From CAWHPS01 sp963831235 (GTDB lineage: Bacteria; Fibrobacterota; OXYB2-FULL-49-7; JAEUSG01): DNA of 64,000 nucleotides. Location of the stretch: NCBI GenBank assembly GCA_963831235.1, contig CAWHPS010000043.1, forward strand, positions 175,982-239,981, given 5' to 3'. Shown in pieces: positions 36,998 to 44,521 of the stretch. A program made the translations under genes and the position numbers. The notes beneath the pieces were generated by a model, which did not search any database, was not told the DNA's origin, and was given only the letters and a program-made list of their open reading frames with translations. Position 1 is the first letter of the stretch, and every line of letters starts with the position of its first letter.

Positions 36998-37848
36998 TGG
37001 CAATTAAGTAAGTGCTTATTCAATAAGTTTGCCGCTCCTGCCACCATTGCCACAGCCTCTATTCCACCCATCACATCCACAACATAATGATACCTGCAAT
37101 AAACAGTGGCAAATATCAGGTTCACACCTAGAAAAATAAAAATTGGGCCAAACCTCTTTGCATCCCTTAAAGCATGGATAATTATAAGTAGCGTAACAGC
37201 TACATGAGAACTTGGAAAGGCCGCACCAGGACTTTCAAAATCAGCATAAATAACCTTCATGATATTCGTAAACAGGCCCCCATTAAATTCATTTCTACCA
37301 AAACTTGTAGCCCCTTCCACAGGAAGCAGAATGTAACATGAATAGCAGAAATAAAAGAGAATGCAAAGCGACAACATGAAATTTTTAATTGCCTGTTTAT
37401 CACCCTTGAAATACAGGAGGACTGCAATGCCCGGAATCATAAGGTAATAGCTGAAATAAGCAAAATGCATCCATTCACTAAACCATGCCTGAGGCAGACT
37501 ATCGGCAAATGCAAGTGACGGCTGAAACCTGAAAATACCAAACTCGGCCTTTTGAAAAAAGGGGTCTAGCAAACCACTGAAAATAACGCGGTTGATACGT
37601 GCGGTTTGTAAATAAGCCGGGGTAAAAAAAAGAATGGGATAAAAAAATCTTACAAAGCGAAGCACAGGATGCGAATTATTGCCAATCCTCGAGAATATGA
37701 AAAGTACGGATGCAATAACACCGGCATTCAGAAGTATCTCAAGATACCAGCCGTTAATGCGTGATGCAAATGCTATTATGAAAACCGCAACCAGAGTATG
37801 ATAAGAGAGTGTGCTTTTATCAATGGCATCAAGATTTCTCTTCAGCAT
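36874..37848 (-). CDS. PAP2-superfamily (AUR1-like) lipid phosphotransferase/phosphatase
   Basis: A polytopic membrane enzyme of 324 residues. Motifs: 'FPSSHVAVT' (PAP2 motif 2, catalytic His) and 'YCRYHYVVDVMGGIEA' (motif 3 with the nucleophilic His and Asp), preceded by 'YILLPVEGATSF'. The pattern fits the PAP2_3/AUR1 group, which includes inositol-phosphoceramide synthases. It is downstream of serine palmitoyltransferase and the two ceramide gene candidates, so a head-group or dephosphorylation step on ceramide lipids is likely, by inference. The last ~46 residues, from about 'NKHLLNCHPPHGGGGTE', are translated from palindromic element A and are not part of the family; the original end of the protein was replaced or extended. 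Confidence 0.8.
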   Translation of the reverse strand: MLKRNLDAIDKSTLSYHTLVAVFIIAFASRINGWYLEILLNAGVIASVLFIFSRIGNNSHPVLRFVRFFYPILFFTPAYLQTARINRVIFSGLLDPFFQKAEFGIFRFQPSLAFADSLPQAWFSEWMHFAYFSYYLMIPGIAVLLYFKGDKQAIKNFMLSLCILFYFCYSCYILLPVEGATSFGRNEFNGGLFTNIMKVIYADFESPGAAFPSSHVAVTLLIIIHALRDAKRFGPIFIFLGVNLIFATVYCRYHYVVDVMGGIEAVAMVAGAANLLNKHLLNCHPPHGGGGTELWDHLNVMAGSETTPPQNLHPKPSLARALTI

Positions 37849-37870
37849 ATTGATTATTCTGGTTGCTTAT

Positions 37871-38113
37871 GGGTGACCCATCCCTTTTTTCCCATGAGCG
37901 TTAACTTATCAATCCCGCCGCACGGAGGCGGCGGGACTGTTTTGTATTCGTATTGTTAGGGCCCGAGCCAGAGACGGCTCGGGAAGCGGGTTCTGGGGCG
38001 GGGTCGTCTCTGACCCCGCCATCACATTTAAATGATCCAATAGTTCAGTCCCGCCGCCTCCGTGCGGCGGGTAGCAATTAAGTTCTCGCTTATGAGAGGG
38101 ATTGGGTAACCCG
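37871..38113. repeat. Second-family palindromic element interrupted by element B
   Basis: 'GGGTGACCCATCCCTTTTTT' at the left (from 37871) pairs with 'AGGGATTGGGTAACCC' at the right (to 38113). The ends match those of the element at 11016-11140. Copy B of the kissing-hairpin element lies in the middle, so one repeat family inserted into the other. Confidence 0.65.
37914..38071 (+). repeat. Kissing-hairpin palindromic element, copy B
   Basis: Perfect 25-bp arms lie at 37914-37938 and 38047-38071. Hairpin 1 is 37962-37983 (CCCGAGCC/GGCTCGGG, loop AGAGAC). Hairpin 2 is 37997-38020 (GGCGGGGTC/GACCCCGCC, loop GTCTCT). It lies 55 bases past the stop of the epimerase gene, between it and the PAP2 gene, so it is transcribed if these genes form one operon. 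Confidence 0.92.
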
Positions 38114-38125
38114 CAAGAGTTACTC

Positions 38126-39109
38126 TCATAGCCATCTATTGACTTTGTACCACTCAAAGGTCTCCTTTATTCCCTGCTCCAGCGTATAATCATTATAAAA
38201 ACCGAGTTCATCTCGTATTCGTTTGGAGGAGCAGGTCCATGAATCCTGCAGCATCTCGTTTACTTTCTGCGTATTAAGGATTGTGGGGCGTCTGATAATG
38301 CGGGCAACTGATTGAGCAACCCTTGCTATGGTCTGCACAGCCATTTCAGGAATATGGATCGGCCTTGGCTTTTTGCCAATAACACGGCTTATTGCATCTG
38401 CAAAGCTTTGCCAGGTATGGATTTCATTGTCTGATAACAGGAAAGCGCGCCCCTTGCTCTTTTTGTTTTCAAGGCAAAGCAAAACCGCCTTGGCAACATC
38501 CGAAGCATGAACAAGGGATATTGACCTGGTTTTACATCCTATAAAGGGCATCAGCCCTATTTTAAGTATCTTAAAATACAGGAGGAACTCTTTGTCCATT
38601 GGTCCGTAAACCGCGGGCAGGATGAGTACCGTAACCGGAAGTGATTTTGTATGGGATTCGGCAATACCCTGTCCCGCAAGTTTGCTCCTGCCATAATCGC
38701 TTATTGGATTCGGGGGTGATTCCTCTGTAACAGGCTTATTGTCGAACGATGGTCCAATTGCAGCAAGGCTTCCAAGATGTACTATTTTATCCAATGAATG
38801 ATTGAATTTCCGGCACGCATAAAAAAGGTTCCGCGTGCCGTCCTCGTTTACCCGGTAATAATCAGAAACATTGATTGCCTTTGTGAGCCCTGCTCCATGC
38901 ACAACCCCGTCAACCCCTTCAAGGGCCTTTTCCAAAGTTGAGGGATCGGTTACATCGCCAAAATAAAATTCCGGGCCAAACTGCGTGATAAAATCAAGGC
39001 GGCTGTTTTTCCGAACCAGACAACGAACCTTGTAGCCGCCTTTTGACAATGCGGCAACAATATGACCACCTATAAATCCGGAGGCGCCGGTCACCAGAAT
39101 TTTCTTCAT
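38126..39109 (-). CDS. NAD-dependent epimerase/dehydratase-like SDR; candidate ceramide reductase
   Basis: A 327-residue extended short-chain dehydrogenase. The N-terminal nucleotide site is 'LVTGASGFIGGHIVAAL' and the active site is 'DYGRSKLAG' (Tyr and Lys spaced YxxxK), with 'HLGSLAAIGPS' supplying the Ser. By family alone it could act on a nucleotide sugar or a 3-keto/3-hydroxy steroid-like lipid. Its neighbours change the reading: it overlaps, by ATGA, an acyltransferase-like gene that in turn overlaps serine palmitoyltransferase. In Caulobacter such an SDR (CerR) reduces 3-oxo-dihydroceramide, and I infer the same here. Confidence 0.75.
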   Translation of the reverse strand: MKKILVTGASGFIGGHIVAALSKGGYKVRCLVRKNSRLDFITQFGPEFYFGDVTDPSTLEKALEGVDGVVHGAGLTKAINVSDYYRVNEDGTRNLFYACRKFNHSLDKIVHLGSLAAIGPSFDNKPVTEESPPNPISDYGRSKLAGQGIAESHTKSLPVTVLILPAVYGPMDKEFLLYFKILKIGLMPFIGCKTRSISLVHASDVAKAVLLCLENKKSKGRAFLLSDNEIHTWQSFADAISRVIGKKPRPIHIPEMAVQTIARVAQSVARIIRRPTILNTQKVNEMLQDSWTCSSKRIRDELGFYNDYTLEQGIKETFEWYKVNRWL

Positions 39110-40236
39110 GCTGCATCAAATCCGTAATCATATACACGGTATGTCTTGTAAATTTTGAATCCGAGGTTTTGAAGTACATTGTTCATTGCCGTGTTGTCTT
39201 CCAGTATCCACGACATTTCCGCACGCCAAATCCCTTTTTTAAGGGCATTTTTGTAGGTCTCGCAATAAAATGCACTGTCAATTCCCATTTTGCGATACTC
39301 TTTAAGTATCCCCATTGTGATAACGCGCATTGCGTCAATTTTACGTTTGTACCATAGTAGTTTAAGAATACCAAACGGCAAAAGCCGTCCATTGATCTTT
39401 TTAAGCGCCTGATTGATATCAGGCAACGCAAGTGAAAAGCCGACAGCTCTACCACCAACCTCAGCAATAAAAACAAGATCCGAATCAATAACAAGTTTAA
39501 GATCTTTAGCAAGATGCTCAAACTCGCGGCCTGTCATGGCAACGGCGCCCCAATTATCTTCCCAAGCACGGGTGTAAAGTTCGTGTATCATTTTGACTTC
39601 ATCGTCGAATTTCTTCATGTTTATCTTGCGTAAAACAAAACCGTGCCGTTTGCTGGCAAGGTCTGCGCCACGTATGGCATGCTCTGGGATTTGCCCGTCC
39701 GTGCATTCGCCATAATATGCATAGAGGTCTTTGACCTTTTCAAACCCATAGTCTTTAACAAGATTTTCGTAATAGGGCGGGTTATGGGGCATCATGACAA
39801 ATGGCGAGGTTTCAAACCCGTTAACAAGAAGCCCCGTATCGTCATTGACACTCATGTTCATTGGGCCGCGCATGGCATTCATGCCGTGTTCACGCAAAAA
39901 ACCGGTTGCAGCATTAAAAAGTTTATTTGCAGCATTGGGATTATTAAAGCAATCGAACATACCGAAGAATCCAATGTGATCCTTATGAGTCTCGTTATGC
40001 CTATGGTTCACAATAGCCGCAATACGGCCTATATCATTTCCGTTGCCATCCTGTGCCAGAAAAAGGGCAGTATCAGCATGTTCGAAAAACGGGTTTTTGT
40101 CAGGGTTTAGAAAATCCCGACGGTCAATTAGAAGCGGAGGCACCCACTCCGGTGAATTCCTGAACACTTTCCAGGGAAACCGGATAAATCGCTCTTTGTC
40201 CTGGGCCGTCTGGACCTGCATGATTGTAATAGGCAT
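39106..40236 (-). CDS. GNAT-like acyltransferase; candidate bacterial ceramide synthase
   Basis: A 376-residue protein starting at 'MPITIMQVQTAQDKERFIRF', where AAAGGA precedes the ATG at 40236 by seven bases; an upstream in-frame ATG at 40296 has no such site. Visible blocks are 'FPWKVFRNSPEWVPPLLIDR', 'IGRIAAIVNHRHNE', 'RGPMNMSVNDDTGLLVNGFE' and a C-terminal GNAT-like region ('VFIAEVGGRAVGFSLALPDI', 'ITMGILKEYRKMGIDSAFYC'). Proteins of this kind are found with serine palmitoyltransferase in many bacteria, and the Caulobacter bCerS N-acylates 3-oxo-sphinganine. The start lies inside the 3' end of the spt gene (113-base overlap). Function is inferred from context. Confidence 0.72.
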   Translation of the reverse strand: MPITIMQVQTAQDKERFIRFPWKVFRNSPEWVPPLLIDRRDFLNPDKNPFFEHADTALFLAQDGNGNDIGRIAAIVNHRHNETHKDHIGFFGMFDCFNNPNAANKLFNAATGFLREHGMNAMRGPMNMSVNDDTGLLVNGFETSPFVMMPHNPPYYENLVKDYGFEKVKDLYAYYGECTDGQIPEHAIRGADLASKRHGFVLRKINMKKFDDEVKMIHELYTRAWEDNWGAVAMTGREFEHLAKDLKLVIDSDLVFIAEVGGRAVGFSLALPDINQALKKINGRLLPFGILKLLWYKRKIDAMRVITMGILKEYRKMGIDSAFYCETYKNALKKGIWRAEMSWILEDNTAMNNVLQNLGFKIYKTYRVYDYGFDAA

Positions 40237-41440
40237 AGGGAATTCCTTTTTCTTTTGGCAGGCCGAGCAGCCTGCTTGTTTTGGCGATTTTATCAAGGGC
40301 GAAGTCTATTTGTTCAGCTGTGTGTGTGGCCATAAGGCTTATGCGGATGAGCGCATGTCCTGGTTCCACTGCAGGCGTTATGACCGGATTAACAAAAACA
40401 CCCTGGTCCTGGAGCATCCGGCACATCCTGAAAGCAGTCAGATCCTCTCCCACTTCCACTGGAAGAATAGGAGTTACGCTCTTGTTCAAAGAAAATCCCA
40501 TACCTCGCAGCCCTTCAGCCATTTGCCGGGTATTTTCCCAAAGCTTTCTTATGCGAAATGGTTCGTCCTGAATTATATCAAGCGCGGCCATGACCGCTGC
40601 CACATTTGAAGGCGGCATGCTTGCACTGAAAATAAGCGCGCGTGAATTGTGCATGAGGTAATTTATGGTGGCAGCATCCGCGGCAATAAATCCGCCTATG
40701 CTTGCAAGCGACTTGCTGAAAGTGCCCATTATAAGGTCAATATCAGATGTCAGTCCGAAATGGGATGCTGTGCCACGCCCTCCTTCACCGATTACACCTA
40801 TTGCATGGGCGTCATCCACCATAACCATTGCCCCATATTTTTTGGCAAGCCTGACTATTTCAGGCATGTTTGCAATATCGCCATCCATGCTGAAAACGCC
40901 ATCAGTCACAACAAGTTTCCCATGATCCTCCTGGCATGCCTTAAGCGCAAATTCGAGCGAAACCATGTCAGCATGACGATATCTGCGTGTTTCACCAAAG
41001 GAAAGCCTCGCACCATCCACAATGCTGGCATGATTCAGTTTGTCAAGTATGACATAATCGTGCAGCCCAACAAGCGCTGAAATAACACCCTGGTTTACCT
41101 GAAACCCTGTAGAATAAAGAAGCGCCGCTTCCTTACCCACAAAGCGGGCAATCTTTTCTTCGCATGCAACATGCAGGTCAAGCGTTCCATTAAGAAAACG
41201 TGAACCCGCGCATCCGGTGCCGTATTTCATAACAGCATGCCTTGCAGCCGCCTTGACTTTGGGATGATTAGTCAGCCCCATATAGCTATTGGAGCCGAAC
41301 ATTAACACCTTTCTACCGCCTATTATAACTTCCGTGTCCTGCTCGGATTCAATTGGCCGGAAATATGGATAAATCCCCATAGCTTTTATATCCTGAGGTA
41401 CAGTGTATCCTCTTATCTTTTCAATGATGGTATTTTTCAT
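40124..41440 (-). CDS. spt: Serine palmitoyltransferase
   Basis: PLP-dependent alpha-oxoamine synthase that condenses serine with a fatty acyl thioester to give 3-oxo-sphinganine, the first sphingolipid step. Blocks: 'MFGSNSYMGLTNHPKV', 'GSRFLNGTLDLHVACEEKIA', 'DKLNHASIVDGARLS', 'MVDDAHAIGVIGEGGRGT' (PLP-contact Asp210 and His212) and the PLP lysine K243 in 'MGTFSKSLASIGGF'. The 'GTFSKS' form and the neighbouring genes favour serine palmitoyltransferase over 2-amino-3-ketobutyrate CoA ligase or BioF. The protein runs ~35 residues past the usual end ('KGIPYAYYNHAGPDGPGQRA' ...), overlapping the next gene. It begins inside the end of the PAC2 gene (ATGA). Confidence 0.87.
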   Translation of the reverse strand: MKNTIIEKIRGYTVPQDIKAMGIYPYFRPIESEQDTEVIIGGRKVLMFGSNSYMGLTNHPKVKAAARHAVMKYGTGCAGSRFLNGTLDLHVACEEKIARFVGKEAALLYSTGFQVNQGVISALVGLHDYVILDKLNHASIVDGARLSFGETRRYRHADMVSLEFALKACQEDHGKLVVTDGVFSMDGDIANMPEIVRLAKKYGAMVMVDDAHAIGVIGEGGRGTASHFGLTSDIDLIMGTFSKSLASIGGFIAADAATINYLMHNSRALIFSASMPPSNVAAVMAALDIIQDEPFRIRKLWENTRQMAEGLRGMGFSLNKSVTPILPVEVGEDLTAFRMCRMLQDQGVFVNPVITPAVEPGHALIRISLMATHTAEQIDFALDKIAKTSRLLGLPKEKGIPYAYYNHAGPDGPGQRAIYPVSLESVQEFTGVGASASN

Positions 41441-42384
41441 TGTCCTTCAGCTCCTCCTTTCCGCTTGAATAGATCAAGAAAACGGTTTTCGTACAAGTCG
41501 TACAGGTTCCAGCGGTCAAGTTCAGCCTTAAGCTCCCTGGCCTTTGAGTGGTCCTTGGTCACATCCCTGAAAAGCTGTTCGATTTTATCCAAAACATATT
41601 GTGGGACCTTTTCTTCCTTTATGTCTGAAAACTCTTCACCCTTTTCCTCGGTACCAGAGAAGAGCTGCTTGATTCGATCCTCGGCCTCGCCAAACATCTT
41701 GTCCATTGCTTCGGCGTTATTTTCCATTTCAGTTACATCAAACTCAATATGTATAAATGACTTTATGACATTTAAAATCCCAGCCGCAGCTTTAGGATAG
41801 GCAAGGTTCGCGGCATAAGAAGGAATTGACCCCAACAAACAGGCGGCCTGCATGCCTTGTGCTTCAGCCATTCCAAGAAGAAGTCCATTAAGGCCTCCCA
41901 CATATCCATCCTGAACAGCGCGCAAACCTTGTTGTTGCAGACTTAAAAGCATGTTTTGGTTGCTTGCCGCACAAAAGACCTCGGATGGATCATTGTGGTT
42001 CATCTGCTGAGCCAGCGCCGCAAAGGTATAGACCTCCTTTACGCCATACTGGCGGCTGAATTGCAGCACGGCATTCACCATTTTAAAACCAAGCACGCCA
42101 TGTATCTGTATGCCGGCTTCAAAAATAATCAGACCCGGATTAGACCAGAAAAAAAACCGGTTTGCCGGGCCTTCAGGAAAATGCGCTATACCTTCCTTCA
42201 CCAGAACAACATCAGGCATGATATCAGCTGACTCCATCTGAGCAAAGCTTTTAGCCATAAGTTTTTGATGTAGATAATCCACTACCATGCTCCCCACCTG
42301 GCCCATGCCGGGCCAAGCTGCAAGCAGGATTGGCGGTGTGGAAAATATCGGCCGTTCAGCAACTTTAATAATCCATTCTTCCAT
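41437..42384 (-). CDS. PAC2-family protein
   Basis: A 315-residue soluble protein of the PAC2 (proteasome assembly chaperone-like) family. Family features are 'PILLAAWPGMGQVGSMVVDY' near the N-terminus, 'PGLIIFEAGIQIHG' and 'CLLGSIPSYAANLAYPKAAA' in the middle, then a long acidic helical C-terminus ('MDKMFGEAEDRIKQLFSG'). The bacterial role is unknown. It is the first gene of the sphingolipid operon and overlaps spt by four bases, so it may act in the same process, or be carried along. No proteasome genes are visible. Confidence 0.85.
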   Translation of the reverse strand: MEEWIIKVAERPIFSTPPILLAAWPGMGQVGSMVVDYLHQKLMAKSFAQMESADIMPDVVLVKEGIAHFPEGPANRFFFWSNPGLIIFEAGIQIHGVLGFKMVNAVLQFSRQYGVKEVYTFAALAQQMNHNDPSEVFCAASNQNMLLSLQQQGLRAVQDGYVGGLNGLLLGMAEAQGMQAACLLGSIPSYAANLAYPKAAAGILNVIKSFIHIEFDVTEMENNAEAMDKMFGEAEDRIKQLFSGTEEKGEEFSDIKEEKVPQYVLDKIEQLFRDVTKDHSKARELKAELDRWNLYDLYENRFLDLFKRKGGAEGQ

Positions 42385-42425
42385 ATTGAATTGATTTCTT
42401 TTAAATTAATTGGCAAAGGCATTAA

Positions 42426-42452
42426 ACCAATCGGATTTTTAATCCGATTGGT
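42426..42452 (-). terminator. Hairpin downstream of the Met-rich membrane protein gene
   Basis: ACCAATCGGATT, loop TTT, AATCCGATTGGT: a perfect 12-bp stem. It lies 20 bases past the stop of the 42472-42978 gene and is followed on the minus strand by TTTAAT. It is a weak candidate terminator. Confidence 0.5.
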
Positions 42453-42471
42453 ACTTCAGAGCTTGCAACAG

Positions 42472-42978
42472 TTATTGTTTTTTCTGTTCAGCAGCGAACC
42501 GTATGCTATCTCCGATACGGAACATTGCATAAAGCGCTGTTGCAGGAACGCCGATTATGAGCAAAAGAGGGACCCATAACCCGTTAAAGCGGCCTGTTTT
42601 GGTCATGTCCAGAATTACCAGAATTGTCAGGAGAATATTTATAATGGCGCACAAAAGCATGATCATGCAAACTATGGCCAGTGCTTTTTTAATTGTATGG
42701 CGATGTGAAGAATACATCTCTCTCCATGAATGCATACGATTCATACCCATCATGCTGGTTTCGCATGGCTCATTGCAAGAGGGAGAATTTTCATAACCCT
42801 GTTCTCTTCCCTCATTCTCCATCATTCTTCCCATCATTGCAGCATGCATGTCCTGTTTTTCCACTCTTTCTTTTTCTTTCATCATGGTGTCATTCTTATT
42901 CGAAGCTGAAGCAGGCTTAAACCCTGCTGATAAGCAAAGTGTCAATAATGCAAGCAGCATAAAAAAAGCATACTTCAT
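42472..42978 (-). CDS. Met/Cys-rich membrane protein of unknown function
   Basis: I do not recognise the family. The 168-residue protein has a signal peptide ('FFMLLALLTLCLSAGFKPAS') and a periplasmic stretch rich in methionine, histidine and charged residues ('MHAAMMGRMMENEG', 'CNEPCETSMMGMNRMHSWRE'). Two membrane helices follow ('LAIVCMIMLLCAIINILLTI', 'GLWVPLLLIIGVPATALYAM'). The Met/His/Cys-rich part could bind copper or another soft metal, but that is only a suggestion. A good ribosome site (GGAGG) precedes the ATG. Confidence 0.65.
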   Translation of the reverse strand: MKYAFFMLLALLTLCLSAGFKPASASNKNDTMMKEKERVEKQDMHAAMMGRMMENEGREQGYENSPSCNEPCETSMMGMNRMHSWREMYSSHRHTIKKALAIVCMIMLLCAIINILLTILVILDMTKTGRFNGLWVPLLLIIGVPATALYAMFRIGDSIRFAAEQKKQ

Positions 42979-43002
42979 AACAAATCCTCCATAAATTTAA
43001 GT

Positions 43003-43098
43003 TTAAAAATGGACTTTATGTCCAAGCCAGAAGAAAAAGAGAATGGTGACCAGGTGAAGCACCAGCCAATTCAGTGTAAACAAACGAAATCTGTTCAT
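43003..43098 (-). CDS. 31-residue membrane protein, coupled to the gene before it
   Basis: The micro-gene encodes 'MNRFRLFTLNWLVLHLVTIL' then 'FFFWLGHKVHF'. It is a single membrane helix flanked by basic residues. GGAGG lies four bases before the ATG and forms part of the stop region of the upstream gene (43100-43597), so translation is probably coupled. I infer that it is a small accessory subunit of that membrane protein. Family unknown. Confidence 0.6.
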   Translation of the reverse strand: MNRFRLFTLNWLVLHLVTILFFFWLGHKVHF

Positions 43099-43099
43099 G

Positions 43100-43597
43100 C
43101 TACCTCCATAAAATGTGGCCAGCCCAATAAACGCAAGCAATCAGAATCAGATGGATGGCCCACCACCCGCTATTCGGATAACGATGCAAGACTCCGATAC
43201 GATATTTGTCAAGGTCAAGGCCGTGGGTTTCAAAATCAAACAAGGCTTTACCAACAAAGAAATTACCCCAAAGAATCAGGATGTCGGCAAAGAGTGTTTT
43301 TGTAAATAATGATTCAATAGAAAGTGTTTCTGGAAAATGGGCCAGAGAAAAATGGGCCATTGCCACAGTCCCTATTATGACCAGCATTCCATTAAGTACA
43401 TAACCGAAAGAAACACTTCTTTTAAAGGAAAACAAAAGCGGCACCACAACAATACTTAATATCCCGGATAATATGGCCACAAGATTGGAATGGTTGACTG
43501 AATAAGGGTGAATCCGTAAATGAAGCAAAAAACCGCCGGCTGCCATTACTATTAAAGCAAATATAAGTAGCATTTTTAATGAAGCCCGATATGTCAT
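43100..43597 (-). CDS. Four- or five-helix membrane protein of unknown function
   Basis: The start at ATG 43597 ('MTYRASLKMLLIFALIVMAA') is chosen because it begins the first helix and follows 'AAAAGGG'; the frame continues upstream without a signal. About 165 residues with hydrophobic segments 'MLLIFALIVMAAGGFLL', 'VAILSGILSIVVVPLLFSF', 'GYVLNGMLVIIGTVAMAHF' and 'LILWGNFFVGKALF' and a C-terminal 'AIHLILIACVYWAGHILW'. Histidines in or near helices ('HYPN'-like loop 'LHRYPNSGWWAIHL') are noticeable. No family recognised. It forms a pair with the 31-residue gene. Confidence 0.65.
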   Translation of the reverse strand: MTYRASLKMLLIFALIVMAAGGFLLHLRIHPYSVNHSNLVAILSGILSIVVVPLLFSFKRSVSFGYVLNGMLVIIGTVAMAHFSLAHFPETLSIESLFTKTLFADILILWGNFFVGKALFDFETHGLDLDKYRIGVLHRYPNSGWWAIHLILIACVYWAGHILWR

Positions 43598-43947
43598 AAG
43601 TATAAACCCTTTTCCAATGTGGTTTGTGTTACCAAATGCATAGTATTTTGTTAACGCAAAGAATATGCCAGAACGTTTTAAAAGGGGAGGGGTCATTTAT
43701 CCTGCAAATAAATGCATTTTTCAGGGTTATTATTCTTTTTAAGCCACATATTTAATTTCTCAAATGCGTAAAGGAAATCTCATTATTAAACAATATTCTG
43801 CTGTATATATTTCCAGTTTCTTCAATAAATTAGGAATATAAGTGACCATGTTTACTGCCAAAGAGCATGGCATAGCAATTGCGAAGCAAGGTTGTATGGA
43901 AAAACTTAAAACAAAATAACCGGGTTACAAACCCAAAAGGAGGAAAA

Positions 43948-44178
43948 ATGCCTTTTATTCACCCAACAAAAAGCAAGTCTGAAAAATCCGAGACATCACC
44001 CTTAACCCAGAAGAATAGAGTATTCTCTTCTTCAAATAACCGTCATGAAGAGATCAAAAAACGTGCGGAAGAGATTTATCACAGCAGAAACGGCGGACCA
44101 GGCAACGATCTATCAGACTGGCTTCAGGCTGAAAAAGAAGTGAATAAGAAATACAATGTTTTTTTCCCAATGTCCTAA
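43948..44178 (+). CDS. DUF2934 domain protein
   Basis: A 76-residue protein starting at ATG 43948, six bases after AAAAGGAGG. The C-terminal half has the DUF2934 pattern: 'HEEIKKRAEEIYHSRNGGPG' followed by 'DLSDWLQAEKEVNKKY'. The N-terminal half is basic and disordered. DUF2934 proteins are small, of unknown function, and common in organisms with many stress genes. Confidence 0.8.
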   Translation: MPFIHPTKSKSEKSETSPLTQKNRVFSSSNNRHEEIKKRAEEIYHSRNGGPGNDLSDWLQAEKEVNKKYNVFFPMS

Positions 44179-44219
44179 ATTAGCAGTGGTTTAATTTTTG
44201 AAGTGCAAAAGGGGCTACT

Positions 44220-44402
44220 ATGATATTGATGAAAGCCACATGCGCTGACTGTCCAAAGTCAGCTGCATGTTCAGCCAGGGTTAAGTTTTACGCAAATTAT
44301 TGCGGAAGCCGGCGCAAAGCACTTGCCCGAGATATTGCAATAAACGAGGATTTCTGTAAGAAGAATAACTGGCTTAAGATCACAACGAAATGGGCAGCCT
44401 GA
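44220..44402 (+). CDS. 60-residue cysteine-rich protein
   Basis: The small protein 'MKATCADCPKSAACSARVKF' ... 'YCGSRRKALARDIAINEDFC' ... 'NWLKITTKWAA' has a ribosome site (AAGGGG) before the ATG. Cysteines are spaced CxxCx4-5C, then C and C, which could bind a metal or iron-sulfur cluster. No family recognised. It is spaced 41 bases after the DUF2934 gene and may be co-transcribed. Confidence 0.6.
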   Translation: MILMKATCADCPKSAACSARVKFYANYCGSRRKALARDIAINEDFCKKNNWLKITTKWAA

Positions 44403-44521
44403 TCCAATTGCTATCTCAAATTGGCCTGTTTCTTAAAAATATCTATATTATTTAGCCCCTTATTTGCATTATATTTTAAGACTCCTTGTGATGCTTAATA
44501 TCAATATCCGAAAGGCTTTTC

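Noticed and set aside
37909..38157. An 82-codon minus-strand frame through element B
   Set aside because: It is entirely palindromic repeat plus flanks; it has no family match apart from the repeat-encoded tail of the PAP2 protein.
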